From: Mesorhizobium norvegicum
GTDB taxonomy: Bacteria > Pseudomonadota > Alphaproteobacteria > Rhizobiales > Rhizobiaceae
Reading direction: 5' to 3'
DNA length: 64,000 bases
Assembly (NCBI RefSeq): GCF_004919685.1
Contig: NZ_SMYZ01000019.1
Location: forward strand, 17,388-81,387
A program made the translations under genes and the position numbers. Positions 30,861-38,017 of this stretch are shown in pieces. The notes under the pieces are model-generated. The model was not told where the DNA came from, did no database searches, and was given only the letters and a program-made list of their open reading frames with translations. Every line of letters starts with the position of its first letter. The stretch's first letter is position 1.

Positions 30861-31655
30861 CTATGCGGCGGCTTTCGCCTGACGGTCGAAGAACAGCGCC
30901 TGGCTGATCAGCGCTTTGACCATGTCGGGATTGAACGGCTTGGTGACCAGGAAGGCCGGTTCGGGACGCTCCCCAGTCAACAGACGCTCGGGAAAGGCGG
31001 TGATGAAGATGACCGGCACCGATGTCGACGACAGAATCTCGTTCACGGCCTCAATGCCCGAACTGCCGTCGGCAAGCTGGATGTCGGCCAGCACCATCTT
31101 GGGCCGTGTCTTGCCGAACATCATCACCGCCTCGGCATGGGTGCGCGCCGTTCCAACGACGCGGTGCCCGAGGCTCTCGACCATTTCTTCTATGTCCATG
31201 GCGATCAGCGGTTCATCCTCGATGATCAGCACGTCGGTTGCCACCTGACGGGATATCTCGTTGCTTGCCTGGGCAAGCAGCTCTGAAAACTCCTGGTCGC
31301 CGACATCGAGGATCTCGGCCGCCTCGTCCTCGCTGAAGCCTTCGACGGCAACAAGCAGGAAGGCCTGGCGCGGGCGCGGCGCAATTGCATTCAGATTGGC
31401 GGCGGCGCGCTGTTCCCATGCCGATTGCGCGTGCTCCTGTGGGACGCGGATGGCGACCGATGTGAACAGCTTGGCAAAAACCTTGTACAGAGCGATGCGG
31501 TCGCTCGATGCCTCGGGAAAGATTTCGACATCGGCGATGATGGCTTCGAGCATCGCGGCGACCAGCGCATCGCCACTCTCCTGCGATCCGGAAACGGCCC
31601 GCGAGAAGCGGCGCAGGAATGGCAGATTTGGCGCGATGGTGGCGGATAAGCTCAT
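30861..31655 (-). CDS. phyR: general stress response regulator PhyR
   Basis: The anti-anti-sigma switch of the alphaproteobacterial GSR, 264 residues. Residues 1-130 form an ECF-sigma-like domain (sigma2/sigma4 mimic) that binds NepR when activated. Residues 141-255 form a receiver with EDEPLIAMD and phospho-acceptor Asp in KMVLADIQLADGSSG. It is divergent from nepR-ecfG, the usual arrangement, and has its own EcfG promoter. The expected inputs are HWE kinases such as those at 26419, 29227 and 34913. Confidence 0.96.
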   Translation of the reverse strand: MSLSATIAPNLPFLRRFSRAVSGSQESGDALVAAMLEAIIADVEIFPEASSDRIALYKVFAKLFTSVAIRVPQEHAQSAWEQRAAANLNAIAPRPRQAFLLVAVEGFSEDEAAEILDVGDQEFSELLAQASNEISRQVATDVLIIEDEPLIAMDIEEMVESLGHRVVGTARTHAEAVMMFGKTRPKMVLADIQLADGSSGIEAVNEILSSTSVPVIFITAFPERLLTGERPEPAFLVTKPFNPDMVKALISQALFFDRQAKAAA

Positions 31656-31727
31656 GGTAAGACGTCTCCCTCAGAATGACGTGATTGCATAGATTGCCGG
31701 TCAAGCTGATTGCAAGCCCGGTCAAAC

Positions 31728-31752
31728 AACGCCGATCTTGAGAAAAAGTTCC
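31728..31752 (-). promoter_or_regulatory. EcfG-type promoter for phyR
   Basis: Read on the minus strand: GGAAC (31748-31752), 16-nt spacer, CGTT (31728-31731), 73 nt before the phyR start. It is back to back with the nepR promoter; the two -35 elements are 9 nt apart. Confidence 0.9.
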
Positions 31753-31761
31753 GGCCTTGAT

Positions 31762-31786
31762 GGAACTAATGCGTCGGGACGGCGTT
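31762..31786 (+). promoter_or_regulatory. EcfG-type promoter for nepR-ecfG
   Basis: GGAAC (31762-31766), 16-nt spacer, CGTT (31783-31786), 93 nt before the nepR start. It indicates positive autoregulation. Confidence 0.9.
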
Positions 31787-31878
31787 TGAAGTCGGGATGG
31801 GCAACCAGACGAGGGTGTCGCTTGCGTTGTGTTGAGTAATATTGTGAGCGGCTTGGGCGCTGGGAATACAAGGGCAAA

Positions 31879-32082
31879 ATGAAGGATATGACGAAAGATA
31901 TTCTGGCTGGCGCCGAGAGCAGGCGCCGGAATGGTTCCGGTGACGCCCTTGGGCCGAACTCCGAAATCGGGCGCAAACTCAAACAATATTACGACGAGCT
32001 GGTCTCCGACGATGTGCCGGATCGCTTTTCCCAGTTGCTTAGCCAACTGGAACAGGCCGAACCCGCACAGAAGAAGGACTGA
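31879..32082 (+). CDS. nepR: anti-sigma factor NepR
   Basis: A 67-residue anti-sigma factor that holds EcfG inactive and is titrated by phosphorylated PhyR. The core two-helix segment IGRKLKQYYDELVSDDVPDR followed by FSQLLSQLEQAE is characteristic of NepR. It is 3 nt upstream of ecfG. Confidence 0.95.
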   Translation: MKDMTKDILAGAESRRRNGSGDALGPNSEIGRKLKQYYDELVSDDVPDRFSQLLSQLEQAEPAQKKD

Positions 32083-32085
32083 GGC

Positions 32086-32637
32086 ATGGCCGCGGTCTCC
32101 CAAGGCTTCAAGACCGATCTGCTTGGGGCGATCCCAAGCCTGCGCGCCTTTGCCGTGTCGCTGACGCAAAACGCCGACAAGGCCGACGACCTGGTCCAGG
32201 AAACGCTGGTCAAGGCGTGGGATAAGCACGAAAGCTTCCAGCCTGGCACCAATCTCAAGGCGTGGCTTTTCACCATCCTGCGCAATGAATTCTATTCGCA
32301 GATGCGCAAGCGCGGGCGCGAAGTACAGGATAGCGACGGCATCATGACGGCCAGGCTTGCCGTTCATCCGGCCCAGCATGGCCAGCTCGACCTGAAGGAT
32401 TTTCGCAGCGCCCTCGAACAATTGCCGGAGGACCAGCGCGAAGCCATCATCCTCATCGGTGCGTCGGGTTTCTCCTACGAGGAGGCCGCCGAGATTTGCG
32501 GTTGTGCGGTCGGGACGATCAAGAGCCGCGTCAGCCGAGCCCGCACGCGCTTGCAGGAGATCCTGAAGATATCAGGCGAAGACGAGTATGGTCCGGATGC
32601 GATTTCGACCCAGGTAACGGGCTCGCCGGCCAGCTGA
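32086..32637 (+). CDS. ecfG: ECF sigma factor EcfG (sigma-EcfG, general stress)
   Basis: A 183-residue group-15 ECF sigma factor. Sigma2 (about 10-75) has ADKADDLVQETLVKAWDKHE and LKAWLFTILRNEFYSQMRKR; sigma4 (about 105-160) has LEQLPEDQREAIILIGASGF and AVGTIKSRVSRARTRL. It directs transcription from GGAAC-N16/17-CGTT promoters, ten of which occur within 10 kb on either side. Co-transcribed with nepR. Confidence 0.96.
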   Translation: MAAVSQGFKTDLLGAIPSLRAFAVSLTQNADKADDLVQETLVKAWDKHESFQPGTNLKAWLFTILRNEFYSQMRKRGREVQDSDGIMTARLAVHPAQHGQLDLKDFRSALEQLPEDQREAIILIGASGFSYEEAAEICGCAVGTIKSRVSRARTRLQEILKISGEDEYGPDAISTQVTGSPAS

Positions 32638-32679
32638 CCTGCGATCGCCAGGCGCGATCCGCAATGATCGGGATCGCGC

Positions 32680-33129
32680 TCAACCGGGAGAAGCGCGTCC
32701 GCAGGCTGCCGCCACCGCTTGCACGAGGTCTTCACCCGAATAGGGTTTGCCGACCAGCCTGACGCCCGGAAAGGATGCCTTGATTTCATCGGCATCCGAA
32801 TAGCCCGACGCAAACACGAAAGGTACGCCTGCCGCGCGCAGCCCCGAGGCGAAATCGAGTGTCGAGGCGCCGCCCAGCATGAGGTCGACAATGGCCGCGT
32901 CGAATTGCGTGGCGACCTCCCGGCCATCGACCTCGGTCAGATCGCGGGCGATGACCACCTCACCGGCGCCATGGTCACGGCAAAGCTGCTCGACATCCAT
33001 AGCGATGAGAAATTCATCCTCCAGGACGAGAATTCGCAATCCGTCAAGCAATGTGGGCACTGGCAAGGACTCCTTGAAACGCATGGAGTCATGATCGCTA
33101 ATTGGCGTGCTGTCATTTAAAAAAGACAT
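32680..33129 (-). CDS. FATGUY-type single-domain response regulator (SdrG/LovR-like)
   Basis: A 149-residue receiver without output domain. It has an acidic LEDEFLIAMD patch, phospho-acceptor Asp in DAAIVDLMLGG and a PFVFASGYSD segment that matches the FAT-GUY signature, with Lys in LVGKPYS. Such regulators (SdrG, LovR) tune GSR phosphorelays, acting as phosphate donors or sinks for HWE kinases and PhyR. It lies convergent to ecfG. The start could be at 33129 or at an internal ATG (33084); neither has a strong ribosome site. Confidence 0.82.
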   Translation of the reverse strand: MSFLNDSTPISDHDSMRFKESLPVPTLLDGLRILVLEDEFLIAMDVEQLCRDHGAGEVVIARDLTEVDGREVATQFDAAIVDLMLGGASTLDFASGLRAAGVPFVFASGYSDADEIKASFPGVRLVGKPYSGEDLVQAVAAACGRASPG

Positions 33130-33141
33130 GTGGCCGGTGGC

Positions 33142-33166
33142 GGAACCTCAATCCTTGCAACGCGTT
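33142..33166 (+). promoter_or_regulatory. EcfG-type promoter for the Crp-family gene
   Basis: GGAAC (33142-33146), 16-nt spacer, CGTT (33163-33166), 46 nt before the start at 33212. Confidence 0.8.
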
Positions 33167-33211
33167 GAAACGCAGCTCTTCCAAAGAGCGGGCTTTCGAA
33201 GAGGGGTCGAA

Positions 33212-33973
33212 ATGTCAGCCCAGAACAGTCGAGCCTTCTCCAGCCGCCAGCATTCTTGCGAGAACTGCCCATTGCGGCCGTTGCCGGTTTTCCGCGACTT
33301 CGAAGAACAGGAGCTGGCCTTCATCACTACATTCAAGAAGGGCGAACTCGCCGTCGACAAGGGGGCTACCGTGTTGGTCGAGGGCAGCCACAGCGCCCAT
33401 CTCTACACCGTGCTCTCCGGCTGGGCGTTCCGCTACAAGCTGTTGCAGGACGGCCGCCGCCAGATCCTCAACTATCTCATGCCCGGCGATCTGATCGGCC
33501 TGCAGGGCAGTGTGATGGGCGAGATGCAGCATTCCGTCGAGGCCCTGTCGCCGATGCTGCTGTGCGTTTTCGAGCGCGAGTGTCTGCACGAGCTCTATCG
33601 CAATCATCCAGGGCTCGCCTACGACATCACCTGGATCGCCTCGCGCGAAGAGCGCATGCTGGATGAAAATCTGCTCAGCCTCGGGCGTCGCAGCGCGATC
33701 GAGCGGGCCGCCTATCTTATCGCCTTCATCGCCAGCCGGGCCAAGGTCGTCGGGCTGAACGGCAAGCAGTCCATCCAGATACCGATCACGCAACAACACG
33801 TCGCCGACACGCTCGGCCTGTCGCTGGTTCACACCAACAAGACGATCCGCAAGCTGATGGATCGCAAGCTGATCGTCTGGCGCGACGGCGGTTGCCAGGT
33901 CACCGATAGTGAAGGGCTCAAGCGCCTCGCTGGCTGGGAAGGGCTGGGCGAGGTGCGCCGGCCGCTGATCTGA
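33212..33973 (+). CDS. Crp/Fnr-family transcriptional regulator
   Basis: A 253-residue regulator. An N-terminal Cys-containing segment (CENCPLRPL) is followed by a cyclic-nucleotide-binding-type fold (about 25-145). A Crp-type helix-turn-helix follows near 180-230 (QQHVADTLGLSLVHTNKTIR). The two N-terminal Cys are fewer than in Fe-S Fnr proteins, so oxygen sensing is not assured. The ATG at 33212 follows GAGGGGTCGAA. An EcfG-type promoter upstream suggests that general stress switches on a second regulatory tier through this protein. Confidence 0.87.
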   Translation: MSAQNSRAFSSRQHSCENCPLRPLPVFRDFEEQELAFITTFKKGELAVDKGATVLVEGSHSAHLYTVLSGWAFRYKLLQDGRRQILNYLMPGDLIGLQGSVMGEMQHSVEALSPMLLCVFERECLHELYRNHPGLAYDITWIASREERMLDENLLSLGRRSAIERAAYLIAFIASRAKVVGLNGKQSIQIPITQQHVADTLGLSLVHTNKTIRKLMDRKLIVWRDGGCQVTDSEGLKRLAGWEGLGEVRRPLI

Positions 33974-34047
33974 CGAAGCGCCTTTTTGCCAGAGCCAGCG
34001 GATCGGGTGCGCACGGATGCGTTTTCGGCTACTTTGTCCGCAATGCC

Positions 34048-34072
34048 GGAACCTTGAGGCGCGCGGCGCGTT
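34048..34072 (+). promoter_or_regulatory. EcfG-type promoter for the DUF883 gene
   Basis: GGAAC (34048-34052), 16-nt spacer, CGTT (34069-34072), 31 nt before the start at 34103. Confidence 0.82.
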
Positions 34073-34102
34073 TGAAATCGAGCAATCACAAGGAGTTAAG
34101 CC

Positions 34103-34429
34103 ATGGCAACTGCCGCAGGAAAGACCGCAAACGACGCCCGCGCAAATGCGGACCTGGAAGCCGACATCAAGCAATTGAAGGCCGACATCGACAAGCTCAC
34201 CAAGCAATTGGCCAAGACCGGCGAGCATGGCTATGGCACTGCCCGCCGCGCGGCCACGGAAGGTGTCGAGCAACTGCGCGCGCAGGGCGAAGCAGCCTTT
34301 GACAGTCTGCGCAGCAACGCCAAGGACATCGAAGCGCAGATGATGGCCAGCGTGCGCGAAAAGCCGGTGACGTCCCTGGCGATCGCTGCCGGCGTCGGCT
34401 TCCTCTTCGCGCTCATCGCGCGTCGCTAG
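34103..34429 (+). CDS. DUF883 (ElaB/YqjD-type) membrane-anchored protein
   Basis: A 108-residue protein with a long amphipathic, Lys/Glu-rich coiled-coil-like region (about 15-80, ADIKQLKADIDKLTKQLAK). A C-terminal membrane helix follows REKPVTSLAIAAG, ending in IARR. ElaB/YqjD proteins tether ribosomes or other partners to the inner membrane in stationary phase. An EcfG promoter lies upstream. The gene is followed 11 nt later by the next membrane protein. Confidence 0.88.
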   Translation: MATAAGKTANDARANADLEADIKQLKADIDKLTKQLAKTGEHGYGTARRAATEGVEQLRAQGEAAFDSLRSNAKDIEAQMMASVREKPVTSLAIAAGVGFLFALIARR

Positions 34430-34440
34430 TCGCATTGCAG

Positions 34441-34899
34441 ATGGGAATGCTGGCATCCCTGATTTCGGGTCTCGCCTCGGGCGAAACCGTTGCCGCCGTG
34501 CGCCGGGCGCGCACGGCGGCAATCGTCTATGGGCTCGCCCTATCGGCAGCGCTCTGTGGTCTCGGCTTTCTGGTCGGGGCAGCCTATATCTGGACGGCGA
34601 TGCGCTATGGGTCGCTTGCCGCCGCACTGGGCCTTGGCGCGGGCTTTCTGGTGCTGGCCGGACTGATCCTGCTGATTTACCAGATATCGGCAGGCTCGCG
34701 CGCCCGGCGCCGGGCGCAACGCCGCAATGCCGACATCAAGGCGATCGGTATCGCCGCCGCACTCGCCGTGTTGCCGACGCTGCTCAAGGGAAAAGGCGGT
34801 CTCGGCGTCATTCTGGGCCCAGCCGTGGCGCTCGCGGCTTACGCGATCTACCGCGAGAACGTGAAATCCGACGATCCAGATGAGAGCGAGCGGAAATAG
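34441..34899 (+). CDS. membrane protein partner of the DUF883 protein
   Basis: A 152-residue protein with four likely membrane helices (for example VYGLALSAALCGLGFLVGAA and LGLGAGFLVLAGLILLIYQI). A basic cytoplasmic loop (SRARRRAQRRNADIK) separates the helical pairs. The tail is acidic/basic (DDPDESERK). It resembles holin-like or actin-associated membrane families (DUF1469/YqjE) that accompany YqjD. The ATG at 34441 is chosen; a TTG two codons earlier is in frame. Confidence 0.72.
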   Translation: MGMLASLISGLASGETVAAVRRARTAAIVYGLALSAALCGLGFLVGAAYIWTAMRYGSLAAALGLGAGFLVLAGLILLIYQISAGSRARRRAQRRNADIKAIGIAAALAVLPTLLKGKGGLGVILGPAVALAAYAIYRENVKSDDPDESERK

Positions 34900-34912
34900 A
34901 GCTGTTGGGAGG

Positions 34913-36445
34913 TCACTTCGACAGATCTTCCAGCGGCATCGATATTTCGGCAAACACGCCTTCCGGCCGGAACTCATGGGTCACTTCGCTTGAAATGACC
35001 TTGGCAAGGCTGCGGCGGATGAGGATCGAGCCGAAGCCGTGCCGTTCCGGCGGGGCGACTTGCGGGCCGCCGCTTTCGCGCCAGGTCAGCACAAGGCGCC
35101 GGGCCCCCTTCCTGCCTTGCGTTTTCCAGCCGAGATCGACCTTGCCTGATACCACCGACAGCGATCCATATTGCAGTGCATTGCTGCCCAGTTCATGCAG
35201 GATCAAGCCAAGCCCGACGGCCTGGTCGGGCGACAGCAGCAAGTCGTCGCCGGAGATCGTCATGCGCGGCTGCTCGGCCGTTTCGAAAGGCCTGACCTCG
35301 ATCTGGACGAGTTCACGGATGCCGATGCCGCGCCATTCGCGGTCCGACAACAGATTGTGGGCGATGCCCAGAGCCTGAAGCCGGGCACCGAAGGCCTCGA
35401 GGAACTGGCTCGGCTGGCGGGCATGGCGCACGGTCTGCGTCGCCAGCGCCTGGACGGTCGCCAAAGTGTTCTTGACGCGATGGTTGAGCTCGCGCAGCAG
35501 CAGCCGTTGCCGCTCGTCGCCAAGCTTGCGCTCTGAGATGTCGTAGTTGACACCGAAGATCAGCGTCGGCTTGCCGTCGCCGTCACGTTCGATGACACGG
35601 CCCCGCGTGGCGAGCCAGCGCGGCGGATGAAAGCCCTTCACCCGGTATTCGCCGAAATAGTCGTCGCTGCCGGTCAAGGCGTCGCGAAAGCGGGTTTCGG
35701 TCTGGTAGACGTCGCGCGGATCGATGGCGGTGAGGATGTCGCGTGCCCGCAGCCGGTTCGAGCGCGGCAGGTTGAACAGCTCCGACAGCAAGGTGTCGCA
35801 TTCGATGATGTCGGTGCGGATGTCCCAGGCCCAGCTGGCGAGCGACGCCGCATCGAGCGCGATGGCGCGTCGCTTTTCCTCGCGCACCAGTGCGGCCTCG
35901 GCGATGGCGCCGCTGCGGGTCGCATCCTTCAAGATGAACAGGCTGGCGGCAAGGCCGGCGAGCGCCTTCAGTTGGTCGAGTTCGGCGCGGGATGGAAAGG
36001 CATGCGGCTTGCGGTCCAGCACGCACAGCGTGCCGATGCGGGCACCTGCCACGACCATCGGCGCGCCGGCATAGAAGCGGACATGATGCTTGCCGGTGAC
36101 CAGCGGGTTGGCCTTGAAACGTGGGTCCGTCGTTGCATCCGCCACCACCATCGGCTCTTCGCCGGCGGCAATCGCATGAGCGCAGAAGGAGATGTCGGTC
36201 GCGGTTTCGGTCTCGTCCAGGCCGAAGCAGGATTTGAACCACTGCCGCTCGTCGTCGACGAGCGTGACCAGGGCGATCGGCGCCTGCATCACCGCCGCGG
36301 CAAGGCTGCTGATGCGGTCGAAATCCGGGTCGGCAGCCGTATCCAGCATCTCCAGCCCGTGCAGCACGGCCAGCCGGTCTTCGGCGCTGACCGCCCGCGC
36401 AATTTCGGCCGGCAGATCCGGCACTGTTTCCGCCTTGTTATTCAC
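34913..36445 (-). CDS. GAF-PAS HWE-family sensor histidine kinase
   Basis: A 510-residue soluble kinase. A GAF domain (about 25-170, with CFGLDETETATDISFCAHAI) is followed by a PAS domain (about 195-305, with ILTAIDPRDV and WLATRGRVIERDG). The HWE core has a phospho-acceptor His in RELNHRVKNTLATVQALATQ, and the HATPase has LHELGSNALQYG. The GTG at 36445 is the start; the next Met is about 30 residues in. GAF domains of this kind can bind small molecules or chromophores; nothing here identifies one. Candidate GSR input kinase, without a visible EcfG promoter. Confidence 0.9.
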   Translation of the reverse strand: MNNKAETVPDLPAEIARAVSAEDRLAVLHGLEMLDTAADPDFDRISSLAAAVMQAPIALVTLVDDERQWFKSCFGLDETETATDISFCAHAIAAGEEPMVVADATTDPRFKANPLVTGKHHVRFYAGAPMVVAGARIGTLCVLDRKPHAFPSRAELDQLKALAGLAASLFILKDATRSGAIAEAALVREEKRRAIALDAASLASWAWDIRTDIIECDTLLSELFNLPRSNRLRARDILTAIDPRDVYQTETRFRDALTGSDDYFGEYRVKGFHPPRWLATRGRVIERDGDGKPTLIFGVNYDISERKLGDERQRLLLRELNHRVKNTLATVQALATQTVRHARQPSQFLEAFGARLQALGIAHNLLSDREWRGIGIRELVQIEVRPFETAEQPRMTISGDDLLLSPDQAVGLGLILHELGSNALQYGSLSVVSGKVDLGWKTQGRKGARRLVLTWRESGGPQVAPPERHGFGSILIRRSLAKVISSEVTHEFRPEGVFAEISMPLEDLSK

Positions 36446-36520
36446 CCAGGTCCCCGTTGCCCCGTCTTGGTCTTCGCCGTCGCTTCGCCGGTCTGTCGGT
36501 CCAGAACCAGCCGATCGGTC

Positions 36521-36545
36521 GGAACCATCCTAGCGAGGAACCGTT
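36521..36545 (+). promoter_or_regulatory. EcfG-type promoter for the 57-residue protein
   Basis: GGAAC (36521-36525), 16-nt spacer, CGTT (36542-36545), 61 nt before the start at 36606. Confidence 0.8.
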
Positions 36546-36605
36546 ACCCGACCATGTTGTTTTGCCGGACACGCCGGCTGGCGCAAACCGATCCGAGGGC
36601 CGACC

Positions 36606-36779
36606 ATGGTCAAGATCATTCCTGAGGACAAAGCCCGTCAGGGGCGCTGGGGCCGGCATGGCCTGCGCATTCTGATCGCTGCGTTGCTGCTGGCGTTTGT
36701 CGCCTGGGGCGCCGCCGAGATTTATGGCGAATTGATCAAGACGGACACGACCCAACAGGGCAGTGCTCCCAGTGGCTAG
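36606..36779 (+). CDS. 57-residue single-pass membrane protein under an EcfG promoter
   Basis: A tiny gene. A basic N-terminus (MVKIIPEDKARQGRWGRHG) leads into one membrane helix (LRILIAALLLAFVAWGAAEI) and a short polar tail (KTDTTQQGSAPSG). The upstream EcfG-type promoter is strong support that it is expressed. No family recognised; possibly a small stress membrane peptide. Confidence 0.7.
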   Translation: MVKIIPEDKARQGRWGRHGLRILIAALLLAFVAWGAAEIYGELIKTDTTQQGSAPSG

Positions 36780-36808
36780 CTTGTCGGCTGCAATGGGTTC
36801 GAATCGCA

Positions 36809-37729
36809 TCAGGCAGCCTTCGCCTCGGCGACGCTGGCCGGCACCAGGACATTGAGCGCGCCCGGCTGGATTTCGATCGTCGTTTCACGCTCAAGCCTGA
36901 CCAGTTCTCCATCCATCACGGCGCGGAACTTCCGGTCCCCTGAATGGATTTTCAGGACCGTTCTGTCCGCCTGATGGATTTCGACATGTTCGTTGTCGCG
37001 CCATTTGCCGCGCGCCATGTTGAAGAAGAACTTGACCAGTTCGGCGCGCTGCTGCGCCACCGTGACATAGACGCCAAGCACGCCGCCCGCCGGGTTGTCG
37101 GCGTAAGGCAAGTGGCCTTCGCCGAACAAATTGTTGGTGATGCCGATGCCGGTGATGCGGGCCGCTATCTCGGCTTCGCCGATGCTGAGCGTCACGTTCA
37201 TCGCCGGTGGATTGTTGATCGTCGCCCAAGCCGCCTTGGCCGAGGCGCGGATCTTTCCCAGGCGAGAACCGAACTCCATCTTCTGGCGCAGCTGCACCAT
37301 CTTCGCATGCATGCCGATCGAGAACTGGTGAACGAACGGCCGGCCGTTGGCGGTCGCTATGTCGACCGCGATGATTTCGCCGTCAGTGAAGGATTTCAGC
37401 GCGGCATCCAGGGACTGCGGAATGCCCAGCCCGCGCGCGAACAGGTTCATGGTGCCGGCCGGCAATATGGCAAGCGCCTTCTTCGTCCCCATCAGCCGGG
37501 CGGCGGCGGCGGAAATGGTTCCGTCGCCGCCACCGGCCAGCACGACGTCGACGGAGCGGCGTGAAGCCGCGCTGTCGAGCGTTTCCACCACGTCCTTGCC
37601 GGCGACAATCTCGATGCTGAGAGAGTGACCTGCCGTCTCCAGCGCCTGGCGCATCCTGTCGGAGAAAGCGGCAAGGTCAGTGGTCCGCAAGGTGCCGCCG
37701 TCCTGGTTCAGCACCGCTGCGAATTTCAT
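36809..37729 (-). CDS. diacylglycerol/lipid kinase family protein
   Basis: A 306-residue protein with a diacylglycerol kinase catalytic domain. The nucleotide-binding GGGDGT lies at 66-71, with LPAGTMNLFARGLGIP and FSIGMHAKMV further on. The C-terminal beta domain contains NPAGGVLGVYVTVA and DGELV. Likely phosphorylates a lipid such as diacylglycerol or a sphingoid base, at the inner membrane face. The EcfG promoter upstream places lipid phosphorylation in the general stress response. Substrate not certain. Confidence 0.88.
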   Translation of the reverse strand: MKFAAVLNQDGGTLRTTDLAAFSDRMRQALETAGHSLSIEIVAGKDVVETLDSAASRRSVDVVLAGGGDGTISAAAARLMGTKKALAILPAGTMNLFARGLGIPQSLDAALKSFTDGEIIAVDIATANGRPFVHQFSIGMHAKMVQLRQKMEFGSRLGKIRASAKAAWATINNPPAMNVTLSIGEAEIAARITGIGITNNLFGEGHLPYADNPAGGVLGVYVTVAQQRAELVKFFFNMARGKWRDNEHVEIHQADRTVLKIHSGDRKFRAVMDGELVRLERETTIEIQPGALNVLVPASVAEAKAA

Positions 37730-37791
37730 GCCCTACTCCGTTATTCGACCATGGTCGGACCGGGACAAAGACAAACCCAGCCACAGGCTGC

Positions 37792-37816
37792 AACGCGGCG
37801 AGGTGGGAAAGGTTCC
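37792..37816 (-). promoter_or_regulatory. EcfG-type promoter for the lipid kinase gene
   Basis: Read on the minus strand: GGAAC (37812-37816), 16-nt spacer, CGTT (37792-37795), 63 nt before the start. Confidence 0.82.
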
Positions 37817-37901
37817 GTGTGCGGCGAAATCCGCGATCGGTCTTAAGGCTGTGGCGGAGACGCCTGTTGATTTCGTGCCACGGACTCCGCGGCTTTTTGT
37901 C

Positions 37902-37926
37902 GGAACAACAGCATGCTCACGACGTT
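37902..37926 (+). promoter_or_regulatory. EcfG-type promoter for the PRC-barrel gene
   Basis: GGAAC (37902-37906), 16-nt spacer, CGTT (37923-37926), 92 nt before the start at 38018. Confidence 0.82.
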
Positions 37927-38017
37927 GTGAACTGTAGAAGCTGCCGCGTCAGATCTCCCCAGCGACGGGTTCAACCGGGCGCGGCGTGCACGAAATCACG
38001 CATCAGGAGAGACTATC

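Noticed and set aside
35627..36625. A 332-residue plus-strand frame opposite the GAF-PAS kinase
   Set aside because: Antisense to a gene with GAF, PAS and HWE motifs; no recognisable domain of its own.
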